A DNA stretch of 64,000 bases from Physella acuta (taxonomy: Eukaryota > Mollusca > Gastropoda > Physidae): positions 62,001 to 126,000 of the forward strand of contig NW_026731571.1 of NCBI RefSeq assembly GCF_028476545.1, in the 5' to 3' direction. The notes beneath the pieces were generated by a model. It saw nothing but the letters and a program-made list of their open reading frames with translations. It was not told the origin of the DNA and made no database searches. This document shows positions 45,656 to 56,739 of this stretch, one piece after another. The position numbers and the translations under genes were made by a program. How positions within the stretch are numbered: the stretch's first letter is position 1; each line of letters opens with the position of its first letter.

Positions 45656-46384
45656 TAGTACTAGATAACTACCACTAAATATTCACACCTGACACATATT
45701 TTGTTTGTTTTCCTAGTGAATATAGTGTATAACATTTCGATGCCACCTTCGCCGTTGGAAAAAAATTAAGTTAATTCAGCCCAACTATGACATAAGCTAG
45801 TGACATAATAAATGTGACATGCGTGAGAAGGGTTCTTGTGATACTGTCACAAAGTGATAGAACTAGCAGGTAAAATCTGCCAAGAATATGGGTCAGACAC
45901 GACTTCCGGTTTGACTTTCTGTATTCACCTTCCGGTGCCTGCGTGCTATCGATTCCGCCACCCGCTTGCAGTTTAGTTACGATTCTCTGATTAGTTTCTA
46001 ATCTCTGAACTGTGAACATAAATGTTCTGAAATTTAAACAATCAACATTTTCTGATTATTGAAATTGTATTTTCTGATCTCTGAACTATCAATATTTTCT
46101 TAACTGTAAGCTAAAGACATTTCCTGTAAATTATCAATATTTTCTGACATTTAAGTCACCCAACCATGTATTATTTCTATTGGTTGGTCACGTGTTCTGG
46201 TTTATAGAAACTTGGGCGCCCTCTGGTGGCGTATCTCTGTATGTTGGTATGTAACAATGTCTTCCCCGCGAGTGGCCTCCATTTCTACTTTTCCGTTTCT
46301 GCATGTGTATTCATATTTTAATTGCATTGCGCCATCCCCACCCCAGCTTACCCCCCCCCCCCCCAACACAACCCAGCATACACG
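45656..46384. other. AT-rich single-copy stretch
   Basis: An 82-codon minus frame at 45771-46019 has a hydrophobic C-terminal half but no recognisable family. Loose ATTTTCTGA words follow at 46020-46150. A poly-C tract of 14 lies at 46351-46364. Confidence 0.4.
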
Positions 46385-46960
46385 TGTATCTTGTCACAAA
46401 TTGCACCCCCAGCTAGAGAAGATCGAATGTACCAACTGTGTGAAGCTTGTCACAAATTGCACCCCCAGCTAGAGAAGATGGAATGTACCAACTGTGTGAA
46501 GCTTGTCACAAATTGCACCCCCAGCTAGAGAAGATCGAATGTACCAACTGTGTGAAGCTTGTCACAAATTGCACCCCCAGCTAGAGAAGATGGAATGTAC
46601 CAACTGTGTGAAGCTTGTCACAAATTGCACCCTCAGCTAGAGAAGATCGAATGTACCAACTGTGTGAAGCTTGTCACAAATTGCACCCCCAGCTAGAGAA
46701 GATGGAATGTACCAACTGTGTGAAGCTTGTCACAAATTGCACCCCCAGCTAGAGAAGATGGAATGTACCAACTGTGTGAAGCTTGACACAAATTGCACCC
46801 CCAGCTAGAGAAGATCGAATGTACCAACTGTGTGAAGCTTGTCACAAATTGCACCCCCAGCTAGAGAAGATCGAATGTTTCAACTGTGTGAAGCTTGTCA
46901 CAAATTGCACCCCCAACTAGAGAAGATCGAATGTACCAACTGTGTGAAGCTTGTCACGGT
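46385..46960. repeat. 56-bp minisatellite array with dimer pattern
   Basis: Ten copies of a 56-bp unit with CTTGTCACAAATTGCACCCC and TACCAACTGTGTGAAG are present. At one position copies read GATCGAATG or GATGGAATG, alternating C,G,C,G,C,G in the first six copies, so the array partly expanded as a 112-bp dimer. Confidence 0.97.
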
Positions 46961-47809
46961 GCTACTAGATAAGGACACGTTCAGCCACCAGCTGTAAAGG
47001 ATCCTGTCACATGACCAGGCGCATATCTCCCGCTCAGTGAACCGTGTCGGCATTGATACATGTCTACTCGTCGCTCACCACTCGCGTTTTAAGTCGGCCA
47101 CGCTTGAGCGAACCCGGCTTACCCAACAATAACAGCCCGCCGGTCCCCGAGTCTAATCTTATTGGGTTTGTGGAGATCCAAACGTCGCTCATCAGTGACG
47201 AAATTCGCGCGTCGCTTTCAGCAATTGTTTAGCTGTGGCCTCAGGACAAAGAGTTCCACATTGGATGTCCAGGGGATTATTGGGTTCCGATATGGGAACA
47301 TTTGAAGTGATCAAAGATGGTTTGTGTGGAGGGGAGTTAGACAATGGCACAGTAGTGATGTACTACACATATGGCTTCAATACACCCTGAAACTCACCAA
47401 GGTGGATTTTTATTTCTACAGATAAGGCAGACACAACAACCGTAATTGCCAAAACGTTTTAAATGCACTGAAATAAGAAAATAAACTTACTCTAGGTTAA
47501 AACAAGCGTTGGTTGCTCCTGAAAAGTCTTCAATACATATGCGCCTACGTATTTATTTTGCTATTAATATTAAGCCAAAACAAACGTAACTTTTTCTTAT
47601 TTTCAGTTCATTTAAAAAGCTTGTTATTGGAAATGTTTTTATGCTGGGTCTATTTTATGCCTTTTTATTATTTGAATATTGTAAAATGTATGAGTAAGTC
47701 GATCCTCCAGTTTTAAAGTCAGATATTGTACTGTATTTATTTTAGCTAGTCACTTCGATACTTCACATTACGAGAAATATTTGCTTCAAGCTTGTCACGA
47801 AACGGGAGT
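46961..47809. other. Single-copy stretch, no gene recognised
   Basis: Short unassigned frames lie at 47044-47232 and 47513-47716, the latter AT-rich and hydrophobic. No splice pair or motif is seen. Confidence 0.45.
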
Positions 47810-49050
47810 AAGGTTGTAAGGTTTGTGATGGTTGTCTAGTTGTAAGGTTTGTGATGGTAGTCTAGTTGTAAGGTTTGTGATGGTAGTCTAGTTGTAAGGT
47901 TTGTGATGGTAGTCTAGTTGTAAGGTTTGTGATGGTAGTCTAGTTGTAAGGTTTGTGATGGTTGTCTAGTTGTAAGGTTTGTGATGGTAGTCTAGTTGTA
48001 AGGTTTGTGATGGTTGTCTAGTTGTAAGGTTTGTGATGGTAGTCTAGTTGTAAGGTTTGTGATGGTAGTCTAGTTGTAAGGTTTGTGATGGTAGTCTAGT
48101 TGTAAGGTTTGTGATGGTTGTCTAGTTGTAAGGTTTGTGATGGTAGTCTAGTTGTAAGGTTTGTGATGGTAGTCTAGTTGTAAGGTTTGTGATGGTAGTC
48201 TAGTTGTGAGGTTTGTGATGGTAGTCTAGTTGTAAGGTTTGTGATGGTTGTCTAGTTGTGAGGTTTGTGATGGTAGTCTAGTTGTAAGGTTTATGATGGT
48301 AGTCTACTTATAATTGTGTGATGGTAGTCTAGTTGTAAGGTTTATGATGGTAGTCTAGTTGTAAGGTTTATAATGGTAGTCTACTTATAATTGTGTGATG
48401 GTAGTCTAGTTGTAAGGTTTGTGATGGTAGTCTAGTTGTAAGGTTTGTGATGGTAGTCTAGTTGTAAGGTTTGTGATGGTAGTCTAGTTGTAAGGTTTGT
48501 GATGGTAGTCTAGTTGTAAGGTTTGTGATGGTAGTCTAGTTGTGAGGTTTGTGATGGTAGTCTAGTTGTAAGGTTTGTGATGGTTGTCTAGTTGTGAGGT
48601 TTGTGATGGTAGTCTAGTTGTAAGGTTTGTGATGGTAGTCTAGTTGTAAGGTTTATGATGGTAGTCTACTTATAATTGTGTGATGGTAGTCTAGTTGTAA
48701 GGTTTATGATGGTAGTCTAGTTGTAAGGTTTATAATGGTAGTCTACTTATAATTGTGTGATGGTAGTCTAGTTGTAAGGTTTGTGATGGTAGTCTAGTTG
48801 TAAGGTTTGTGATGGTAGTCTAGTTGTAAGGTTTGTGATGGTAGTCTAGTTGTAAGGTTTGTGAAGGTAGTCTAGTTGTAAGGTTTGTGATGGTAGTCTA
48901 GTTGTAAGGTTTGTGATGGTAGTCTAAGGTTTGTGATTGTAGTCTAATTGTAAGGTTTGTGATGGTAGTCTAGTTGTAAGGTTTGTGATGGTAGTCTAGT
49001 TGTAAGGTTTGTGATGGTAGTCTAGTTGTACTTGTGTGATGGTAGTCCAG
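47810..49050. repeat. 26-bp minisatellite array, 1.24 kb
   Basis: About 47 copies of TAGTTGTAAGGTTTGTGATG plus GTAGTC are present. The unit has 11 T, 9 G, 5 A and 1 C, so it is strongly strand-asymmetric. Some copies have GGTTGTC or GTGAGG. A short form TACTTATAATTGTGTGATGG recurs in pairs, and the pair recurs about 360 bp apart (near 48302 and 48662), showing a segmental duplication inside the array. Confidence 0.97.
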
Positions 49051-49387
49051 CTGTTTAAGATGTGTAAATTGTTAGATGTTGTTCTAATGACCATCTACGT
49101 TTAAAATGTTTGTGTGTAAAAATTTTAATCAATTTTCTGCCAACTCTTGACCTAGTCATGTCTACTTGAGTTACCTGGCGATGGATTGGGGAAAAAGTTA
49201 ATTACTGATGACAGTTACCCCCTCCCCCATCCCCTCCTCGGCTCTCACGTAACTGATAAGCTGTCAGCTGTATCTAAATAAGAGTTTCAAATATCCCAGC
49301 AGCCTTCAATTCTCCCTGCCTCCACTTCCGGCCGTCGTATCCCTCGATGGCTTTTTAAATAGTTCAGAAAGAACGTCAAGCACCAAG
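49051..49387. other. Single-copy stretch, no gene recognised
   Basis: No repeat and no supported open frame are seen. It ends directly before the ATGGCGG array. Confidence 0.5.
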
Positions 49388-49612
49388 ATGGCGGACAGAG
49401 AGAACAAGATGGCGGACAGAGAGAACAAGATGGCGGACAGACAGAACAAGATGGCGGACAGAACAAGATGGCGGACAGAACTAACAAAATGGCGGATAGA
49501 ACCAACAAAATGGCGGACAGGACCATCAAAATGGCGGATGGAACCAACAAAATGGCGGACAGAAAAAATAAAATGGCGGATGGAACCAACAAAATGGCGG
49601 ACCGAACAAAAA
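49388..49612. repeat. 21-bp minisatellite with YY1-like cores
   Basis: Eleven copies of AACAAAATGGCGGACAGAAC or close variants are present. Five copies read AAGATGGCGG and six read AAAATGGCGG, matching the YY1 consensus (GCCATCTTG on the other strand). The length is a multiple of 3, so both strands are open, but nothing else supports translation. Confidence 0.95.
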
Positions 49613-50270
49613 GATGACCAATTTACCCTATTAGAACCAGGAAAGAGCTCTAGCGTGTCTTATCTAGGATAACAAACATTGTTCTGTCTCAGTCTGGAAC
49701 ATTCGAGATGTACTTGAAGCCGACTCGAACAATACCAGCCCGCTCGATGACGAGTGTGCGCCATCTATGGAGCACTCACCACCATAATCGCTCAATCGAT
49801 GCACGCCGAGAGGACTTAGTCCTTCAGGACAATTTGTCCTCAATCGTTTACTCTTATGGTAGAATTTAGCGTTCATGTTTGTAGTTCTTCAGCTTCACTT
49901 GATGTATGGATTAAATCATGAAGTGGTTCGTGTACGTGCACGTTCGTAGTAGGATTAACGATAATTTTTTAATCCTCGTAAACGTCTTTTATAGCTCATC
50001 AAACAGACGTGATGACGTATCAAGATAAAAAACGCCTTAAAACAATATTTCATTAAATTAGGGTTAAAATTTGTAATAATAAATCAATTAAAGAAGCGCA
50101 TCAGTCATAATTGACGTCACACTACGTCAGCGGAAGTGACGCTGCACGTCAACATGATTAATGTGTGAGATCACATCCGGGTCAAATATTTATGGAACAA
50201 AATTATTTTATTTTAATGTGCTGTTTTTGTTCACGTTATCTCCGCCCATACGGCCGTGGGCTGATGGGGT
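49613..50270. other. AT-rich single-copy stretch
   Basis: No gene or repeat is recognised. The part at 50100-50150 holds several ACGTCA words. Confidence 0.45.
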
Positions 50271-50545
50271 TTTAATACTTACAGAACGATGAGCTACCAG
50301 CCCGTGGACCCTGCCCGTGGGTCGCGCGTGCCCCCCGGGGGTGGCTCGGTCTTTGATCTCAGCTGAGCCGCGGCGTTTAAAAGCTCGGGTAAATAATGTT
50401 AAACTAGGTCACGTGACCGGCCGGGGTTGAGTCACGTGACACGATGCGTCGTGACGTGACCGGATGCGGTTGTATAATGTGACAGGTCCCCCGGGGAGGG
50501 GCCTGTGACGGGGGCCGGAAGTCGACGGTACAAGACCACGTGGTT
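50271..50545. promoter_or_regulatory. CpG-rich stretch with paired CLEAR-type E-boxes
   Basis: This 275-bp patch is GC- and CpG-rich compared with its AT-rich flanks. It holds two perfect GTCACGTGAC palindromes at 50408-50417 and 50431-50440 (starts 23 bp apart), a GTGACGTGAC at about 50450 and a CCACGTGG near 50536. GTCACGTGAC is the CLEAR/E-box consensus bound by MITF/TFE bHLH-zip factors in animals. The site identity is seen; promoter or enhancer function is inference, and no transcript start or gene is recognised beside it. Confidence 0.35.
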
Positions 50546-50984
50546 TAACATGGAGGTGTAAAATCAGCAAATTCGTTTCGACTCCGATCGCGTGATGTCA
50601 TTGGCTCTCAAACAGACGTCAAACCAATTGTGGTCAGTTCAGCTGAGCTTACCCAGCTGTATTGGGTACCTGACTACGGTTCAGATATGGGCAATGCGCA
50701 GTTGACCATTGGGCCTATATCTTTATTAGTTGACAACTATCATATGACATACCCCGCTCTAATCGTTAAAGATTTCATTTGATCTTTAAAAAAAAATAAT
50801 GTCTAATTATCAAACCACTCTACAAAAAATAAAATATCGACCCTGTTACGTTTTTGTATTGATATTTCGTGCGTGTCCATAGTATTGGTATTCGAATGTT
50901 CAACTAATCGAATACTAGAAATTAATACACATCGATTCCAATTAATTGTCCGTCACACTTTGGTAATTATTGGTGAGGCTTAGT
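50546..50984. other. Single-copy stretch, no gene recognised
   Basis: AT-rich to mixed sequence, with no repeat and no supported frame. Confidence 0.5.
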
Positions 50985-51115
50985 GTAGTGGTGAGACATT
51001 GTGTAGTGAGTGGTGACATAGTAGTGACGCATTGATTAGTTTTGAAACGTGATATAGTGGTGACACACTGTGTAGTGGTGAGACACTGTGTAGTGGTGAG
51101 ATGCTAATGGTGTGA
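50985..51115. repeat. ~20-bp diverged tandem repeat
   Basis: About five loose copies share GTGTAGTGGTGAGACACT. Confidence 0.75.
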
Positions 51116-52187
51116 CGTGGCGTACGACTTAACCTGCTGCAGTCACGTCTGCATTGGTCACACACGTTAGTGGGTCTCATGTCCGTGGACGTGTCTTGTC
51201 AATATGTTGTCTGTCAATGTCATGTTTATCCGACACGACATTTTGATGCACCCCACCGGCCGCTTGAATCCCCCCCCCCCTGATTGTTGAGTGGTTGCAG
51301 GAAGCCGCGTGCATGACGGGAGGTTGTTCCTTGCAATCATCTCCCCCCCTCCCCCCCCCCCCCCCCAATGATGACGTCAAGAAAAACTCAGCGACGTGTC
51401 GATTAGAGAAAACCTCCCAGTGCGAGACTGCTCCTGCATACAAATACCCCAAAACATTTTTCCCCGTCAAAAGCTGACATTTAAACTCTATTACACGAAC
51501 TGAAAGGTTCTCAAATCTCTGGAAACTTGGGGCACACATGAGCATTCGGCTCAGCGAATCTTAGTTTTCACGCCTCGAATGTCTTGGATTTTTTCTCAAA
51601 AAATAAAATAAAAGGGAGGGTAAAATAATTTGTTATTCTTAGGATCGTATGTTATGGTCAATACCACAGTGATGACGTAGTTTAACCTACGCATCACGTG
51701 ACGTGCTGACCAATGTGCTGGTATGCACCCCGTGTCGCCCCCCCCCCCTCCCTCAAGTTGTATACTTAACGGTCGACCTTTAGAGAACATAAAGCACTCA
51801 CTTCTGCTTGATTAGGCTTTAACTTGGTCTAAAATACTTTCTGAATGAGCAGGCATTGAGCGTGTTGGCTAGCCAATACATCGATCTGACAAGTGCCTGC
51901 AGGCGATGATTGTGAAATGTATCGAACGTTATAAACTCTCTCGCCCGTCTTTGTTCAGCTTTCTCAAGTGTTGTGTCAGGCCGGCTAAACGCGGGTTGGT
52001 TAGAGAGACCCCCACCCCACACACAGTCCCCCACCACACACACACAGCCCCACCCCCACCACACACACACATCCACCCAGCCAGTCGATTGGTAGCCCAC
52101 CAATTGCTCTACCCGCCCTGAAAGTTGTGTGCACTCGGTGAACTTCAGTACTAGCTCAACCGTGTGGACCTTCACACAGGCCTGACA
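51116..52187. other. Single-copy stretch with poly-C and CA-rich patches
   Basis: C runs lie at about 51270-51279, 51351-51366 (16 C) and 51738-51746. A C/A-rich patch of CCACACACAC words lies at 52008-52075. Overlapping frames on both strands have no motifs. Confidence 0.45.
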
Positions 52188-52320
52188 ACCACACCATGAC
52201 AACCACACTATGACAACCACACCATGACAACCACACTATGACAACCACACCATGACAACCACACCATTATAGCCACACCATGACAAACACACCATGACAG
52301 CCACTCATTGTCAACTACCT
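52188..52320. repeat. 14-bp minisatellite array
   Basis: About nine copies of ACACCATGACAACC or ACACTATGACAACC are present. The two forms alternate in the left half, giving a 28-bp dimer. The right end is diverged. Confidence 0.93.
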
Positions 52321-52384
52321 CACTACTAAACATCAGAAGACAACCACAAATTCGACATCACAGCTGCAGGTTGTTCTAACCAAC

Positions 52385-52650
52385 CTGTATGTCAGACCAC
52401 ATGTGAGATGACTGAATGACAGAACATATGTCAGATGACTGAATGACAGAACATATGTCAGATGACTGAATGACAGACGACATGTCAGATGCCTGAATGA
52501 CAGACCACATGTCAGATGACTGAATGACAGACCACATGTCAGATGCCTGAATGACAGACCACATGTCAGATGACTGAATGACAGACCACATGTCAGATGA
52601 CTGAATGACAGACCACATGTCAGATGACTGAATGACAGACCACATGTCAG
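52385..52650. repeat. 27-bp minisatellite array
   Basis: About ten copies of AGATGACTGAATGACAGACC plus ACATGTC are present. ATGCCTG and ACATATG variants occur in short runs. It is open on the minus strand with a 9-residue period, an effect of the unit length. Confidence 0.95.
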
Positions 52651-53064
52651 TATGATTGGAACACCTAGAGCTCTCTAACCAAGACCAGCGTGGGGACTGT
52701 CACAAATAAAACACATCCCAAACTATGCTAGATAACCAAAGTGGCTGGATAGGCTCAGGGACACCTACATCTGAGCCTAGAGATAGAGAACGTAGGGAAT
52801 TGCAGAAAGAAATATATTTATTTTAAAATTTGATTACATCCTGATTGAAAGAAAAGATTGTTTACCTTCAATGTACCTGATCAAAGAGCTCTGTCCATAC
52901 ACGGTCTATGGTCTGGGCCAATTAATTCGCTGATGTTTCTTCACAGAGAGTTATCCACCTTTAATGTCAGTAGCTATTTACTTTTAACGGTACAGTTATT
53001 TACGTTTTATGGCCTGCATGTTTAGCCATCTGCAAGTTGCCGGCTCACATCTTTGATGTACACC
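52651..53064. other. Single-copy stretch, no gene recognised
   Basis: No repeat or supported open frame is seen before the 42-bp array. Confidence 0.5.
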
Positions 53065-53385
53065 TTTTACATCAGTCTATGGGAGTTGTTCACTTTCTGA
53101 TGTCATTTTTACTTCAGTCTAGGGGAGTTGTTCACTTTCTGATGTCATTTTTACTTCAGTCTAGGGGAGTTTTTCACTTTCTGATGTCATTTTTATATCA
53201 GTCTAGGGGAGTTGTTCACTTTCTGATGTCATTTTTACTTCAGTCTAGGGGAGTTGTTCTTTTTCTGATGTCATTTTTACATCAGTCTAGGGGAGTTGTT
53301 CTTTTTCTGATGTCATTTTTACATCAGTCTAGGAGAGTTGTTCACTTTCTGATGTCATTTTTACATCAGTCTAGGGGAGATGTTC
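53065..53385. repeat. 42-bp minisatellite array
   Basis: Eight copies of a 42-bp unit with AGTCTAGGGGAGTTGTTCAC and TTTCTGATGTCATTTTTAC are present. The plus frame stays open with a 14-residue period (SRGVVHFLMSFLLQ) and continues into single-copy sequence on the right up to a donor-like GAG/GTAAGT at 53475. This is probably an effect of unit length. Confidence 0.95.
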
Positions 53386-53437
53386 ATGATTTGGTTCCTG
53401 CATACATGAACCAAGTTTCTCTTTTCTTTTGTTCAAG

Positions 53438-53474
53438 TTCTTATGGCTGGTGTCTTTGTCTAATGGAGGCCGAG
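53438..53474 (+). other. Candidate 37-nt micro-exon, unknown gene
   Basis: A pyrimidine-rich acceptor (CTCTTTTCTTTTGTTCAAG) is followed by 37 nt and a consensus donor (GAG/GTAAGTTT). Two frames are open; one reads SYGWCLCLMEAE. The acceptor ends AAG, which is weaker than CAG. The frame ending at the donor is also open back through the neighbouring 42-bp array. No gene is recognised, and a chance pair is quite possible. Confidence 0.18.
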
Positions 53475-54054
53475 GTAAGTTTGTACCAATCGAGGGCAGG
53501 TTGTCACATTGTACCTGATATTCCACAGGACTTTAGAGCGCACCACCTCACCCCAACCCCCACACCCCACACTGTTCACACACAGAGCCACACAAAACAG
53601 CCACACAGGGGACGTAAACATACAAGGCCTCAGTCACGTGATCTTTGTTGTACCTGCTCCATGCCTCTTAGTCGCCGGAGGATTAAAGTTACCGGCGGAT
53701 TAAAGATACCCGCGGATTAAGGATACCGGCGGATTATCTCTTACGCTCTAGAACTGCCGTTGCCGCTAATTCCCCGTGTTTGAAACGGGCTGGTGCCAAC
53801 CGCCTTGGTGCGAACGTTTTGTTTATCTTGGGGGGGGGGGGGGGGGCATTCATACCTGCTCAGGTGGTTGTCTCAGGTGGGTGGCTGGGACTAATGATTG
53901 GCTGCTTCAATTAAGCCTAATTATTCACGGCACTCACTACTTGCCGGAACAAATGTACAGCTGCTTCTGTTCGTCGAAAATGTCTTAAGCTTCTGATGAT
54001 TACATTCATCTATATTTATTGTTGTTTTGTGTTTTACATTGGGTCCAAGCTCAG
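53475..54054. other. Single-copy stretch with short repeats and poly-G
   Basis: Three to four short copies of a GGATTAAAGATACCGGC-type word lie at 53680-53740. A poly-G tract of 18 lies at 53830-53847. No gene is recognised. Confidence 0.5.
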
Positions 54055-54715
54055 GTACTAGCCGTATGACCTAACGGTCGGGGATCTACTAGCCGTATGA
54101 CCTAACGGTCGGGGATCTACTAGCCGTATGACCTAACGGTGTGGATCTACTAGCCGTATGACCTAACGGTGTGGATCCACTAGCCGTATGACCTAACGGC
54201 GTGGATTTACTAGCCGTATGACCTAACGGTGTGGATCTACTAGCCGTATGACCTAACGGTGTGGATTTACTAGCCGTATGACCTAACGGTGTGGATTTAC
54301 TAGCCGTATGACCTAACGGTGTGGATTTACTAGCCGTATGACCTAACTGTGTGGACCTACTAGCCGTATGACCTAACTGAGTGGATCTACTAGCCGTATG
54401 ACCTTTCGATGTGGATCCACTAGCCGTATGACCTAACGGCGTGGATTTACTAGCCGTATGACCTAACTGTGTGGATCTACTAGCCGTATGACCTAACGGT
54501 GTGGATTTACTAGCCGTATGACCTAACGGTGTGGATTTACTAGCCGTATGACCTAACTGTGTGGATCTACTAGCCGTATGACCTAACGGTGTGGATCTAC
54601 TAGCCGTATGACCTGTGTGGATTTACTAGCCGTATGACCTAACGGCGTGGATCTACTAGCCGTATGACCTAACTGTGTTGATCTACTAGCCGTATGACCT
54701 AACGGTCATGGATCT
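54055..54715. repeat. 30-bp minisatellite array
   Basis: About 22 copies of CTACTAGCCGTATGACCTAA plus CGGTGTGGAT are present. The half CTACTAGCCGTATGACC is nearly invariant while the last 10 bp vary (CGGTCGGGGAT, CTGTGTGGAT, CGGCGTGGAT). One copy near 54600 lacks 7-8 bp. Confidence 0.97.
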
Positions 54716-55146
54716 ACAAGCTAACTCAAGATGTTACTGCGACCCCTTCCCGTGTCCCAGTTTATTCCAGAAACTTCGTACGTTGACCTGATCTTGTCTG
54801 GAGCTTGACTTAAATCACGACGTCCCAGAAACAATCGACATAAGCCCCCCCCCCCCACCCTCCTTCCCCACCCCCCGTCTGACCGTAAACCACCAGCCCG
54901 TGCATCTAATTAGCCGCATCACGTGACTGTCCGAAACTTCATGTGTTTTTGATGAGTTGGTCGAGTTCATTTAGTCGTTAGTCGTAGGCCCAGGACTAAT
55001 AGAGTCCATTTCTTATTGGCCATCATCTCCATAATGTACCTGGTGTCCCCTCGCTGGACTAATAAACCACTCTACTCCACCCACATAACCCCACCATCTC
55101 AACCCCCACCCTTGATGGTGTTATTATCTACTGTCTTTACCCCTAG
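54716..55146. other. Single-copy stretch ending in a splice acceptor
   Basis: A C-rich patch lies at 54846-54875. The right end, TCTACTGTCTTTACCCCTAG, is a good acceptor for the Thr/Pro-rich candidate exon. Confidence 0.45.
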
Positions 55147-55561
55147 GTGCCGGTGTCCAATAAACCATCAAACACACCCACAGCAACATCCACATCAACA
55201 CCTACATCACCCACATCAACACCCACACCACCCACATCAACACCCACGCCACCCACATCAACACCCACACCACCCACATCAACACCCACACCATCCACAT
55301 CAACACCACCCACACCAACATCCACACCACCCACAGCAGGATCCACACCACCCACATCAACACCCACACCACCCACAGCAACACCCACACCACCCACATC
55401 AAACCCACACCATCCACATCAACACCCACACCACCCACACCACCCACATCAACACCCACATCACGACAGCAACAACCACACCACCCAACACAGCAGGATC
55501 CACACCACCCACAGCAGTACCCACACCACCCACATCAACACCCACAACACCTAAAACCATT
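55147..55561 (+). CDS. Candidate mucin-like Thr/Pro/Ser repeat exon
   Basis: This 415-nt segment begins just after a good acceptor (TCTTTACCCCTAG) and ends at a consensus donor (CCATTTG/GTAAGT). From the left edge it reads VPVSNKPSNTPTATSTSTPT and then a 21-bp repeat encoding PTSTPTP. Near the right edge it reads STPPTAVPTPPTSTPTTPKT up to the donor. The two ends are in different frames: slips of one base within the repeat (for example at the CATCAAACCC copy near 55398) separate them. Such PTS-rich repeats are typical of secreted or membrane mucins that are O-glycosylated. The frame slips could be real decay or assembly errors in the repeat. The alternative is a plain C/A-rich minisatellite between chance splice-like sites. 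Confidence 0.33.
55170..55545. repeat. 21-bp C/A-rich minisatellite array
   Basis: About 17 copies of CCCACATCAACACCCACACC plus A, with ACAGCA and AGGATCC variants, are present. G is nearly absent from the plus strand. It forms most of the candidate Thr/Pro exon. Confidence 0.95.
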
Positions 55562-56720
55562 TGGTAAGTCTGTGGCAATACACAAACACCACCACCCTCC
55601 CATCTAACATTTCCCACAAACATCAACACCCCCACCCACACCCCCACCCACACAAACAGCCACACAAATGTGAGGTTTGATCCCTGTGTCACGACCTCCC
55701 CCGCCACCTAACCTGGTTTCTCTGAACTTTTGGCATGGGGAAATTAATCTTCCAGTTGGCGTTCTATCACACCCCTCCCCACCCTCCCTCCCCACCCTCC
55801 CTCCATCTCGTGACCCCAGAACATGCTTCTGTGGATATTTTTCTCCCCGGAATGAAAGACGTCGGCCCCCTCCCCCCCCCCCCCTCCCTTACATGCTTTA
55901 TTCATGCTATAGCAGGCTGATGCGCTTCTTTTAGATTTCATTACGCAACATAATCTAGACTGGGGACAGCTTTTATAGGGAGAAAGCAAAGATGAATTGT
56001 TACATTAGCGAACAAAGATGAATTGTGTAAATAACAAAACAAACAAAGAGGAATGTGACAATAGCAAACAAAGATGAATTGTTACAGTAATTATCAAAGA
56101 TGAATGGTTACAATATGGAACAAAAAAGATAATGTTTGTTGGTTCTATTAATAGACTTTACATCATTTAGTTATCTTAACAACATCCGCAAGTAACCGTA
56201 TATAATAACTGAAGTGCCATTCCAAAATGACGGTCCACGTGGCAGGTGGAATAGAGTTCGCTTATATAATCGCCTAATCTTACTAATGTGAAAAATAGCT
56301 GGAACATATTGTTGTGAAATAGCCTACCTATCAACATTAGTCGACTTGGTGTACTATCACCGATACTTGCTAGATGAAGCCTAATTTACCTTTACCAGGC
56401 CATCCATCTTAGCCCCGTCTTTCTGCCATCATTACGTATTAAATATACATTTTACTGCAACACAACTCAGTCTAACACAACAATCAACCATCTTTATTGA
56501 GGCGGAGAGAATAGAAGAAGACAAACTGTTGTCTTATCTCCGTACAGATCACGTGATTAGTCATCTCCAACCGTTTCTTGACAGCACGGCTCAGATCTGT
56601 CCAGATTACGTCAGTTCCTGTTGCGATGTTCCCGGAACTTTGACAACTCACTGGATGTGATACGGGCTTTGTGTAGCGGGTACAGGTTCCATCCTCTCTC
56701 ATGGGGTACAGATGGTAAAC
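55562..56720. other. Single-copy stretch with weak repeat
   Basis: CACCCCCACCCACAC words follow at 55610-55660. Loose AACAAAGATGAATTGTTACA copies lie at 55985-56130. C-rich tracts lie at 55760-55805 and 55867-55887. No gene is recognised. Confidence 0.45.
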
Positions 56721-56739
56721 ATTTACTGCACACAGACAC

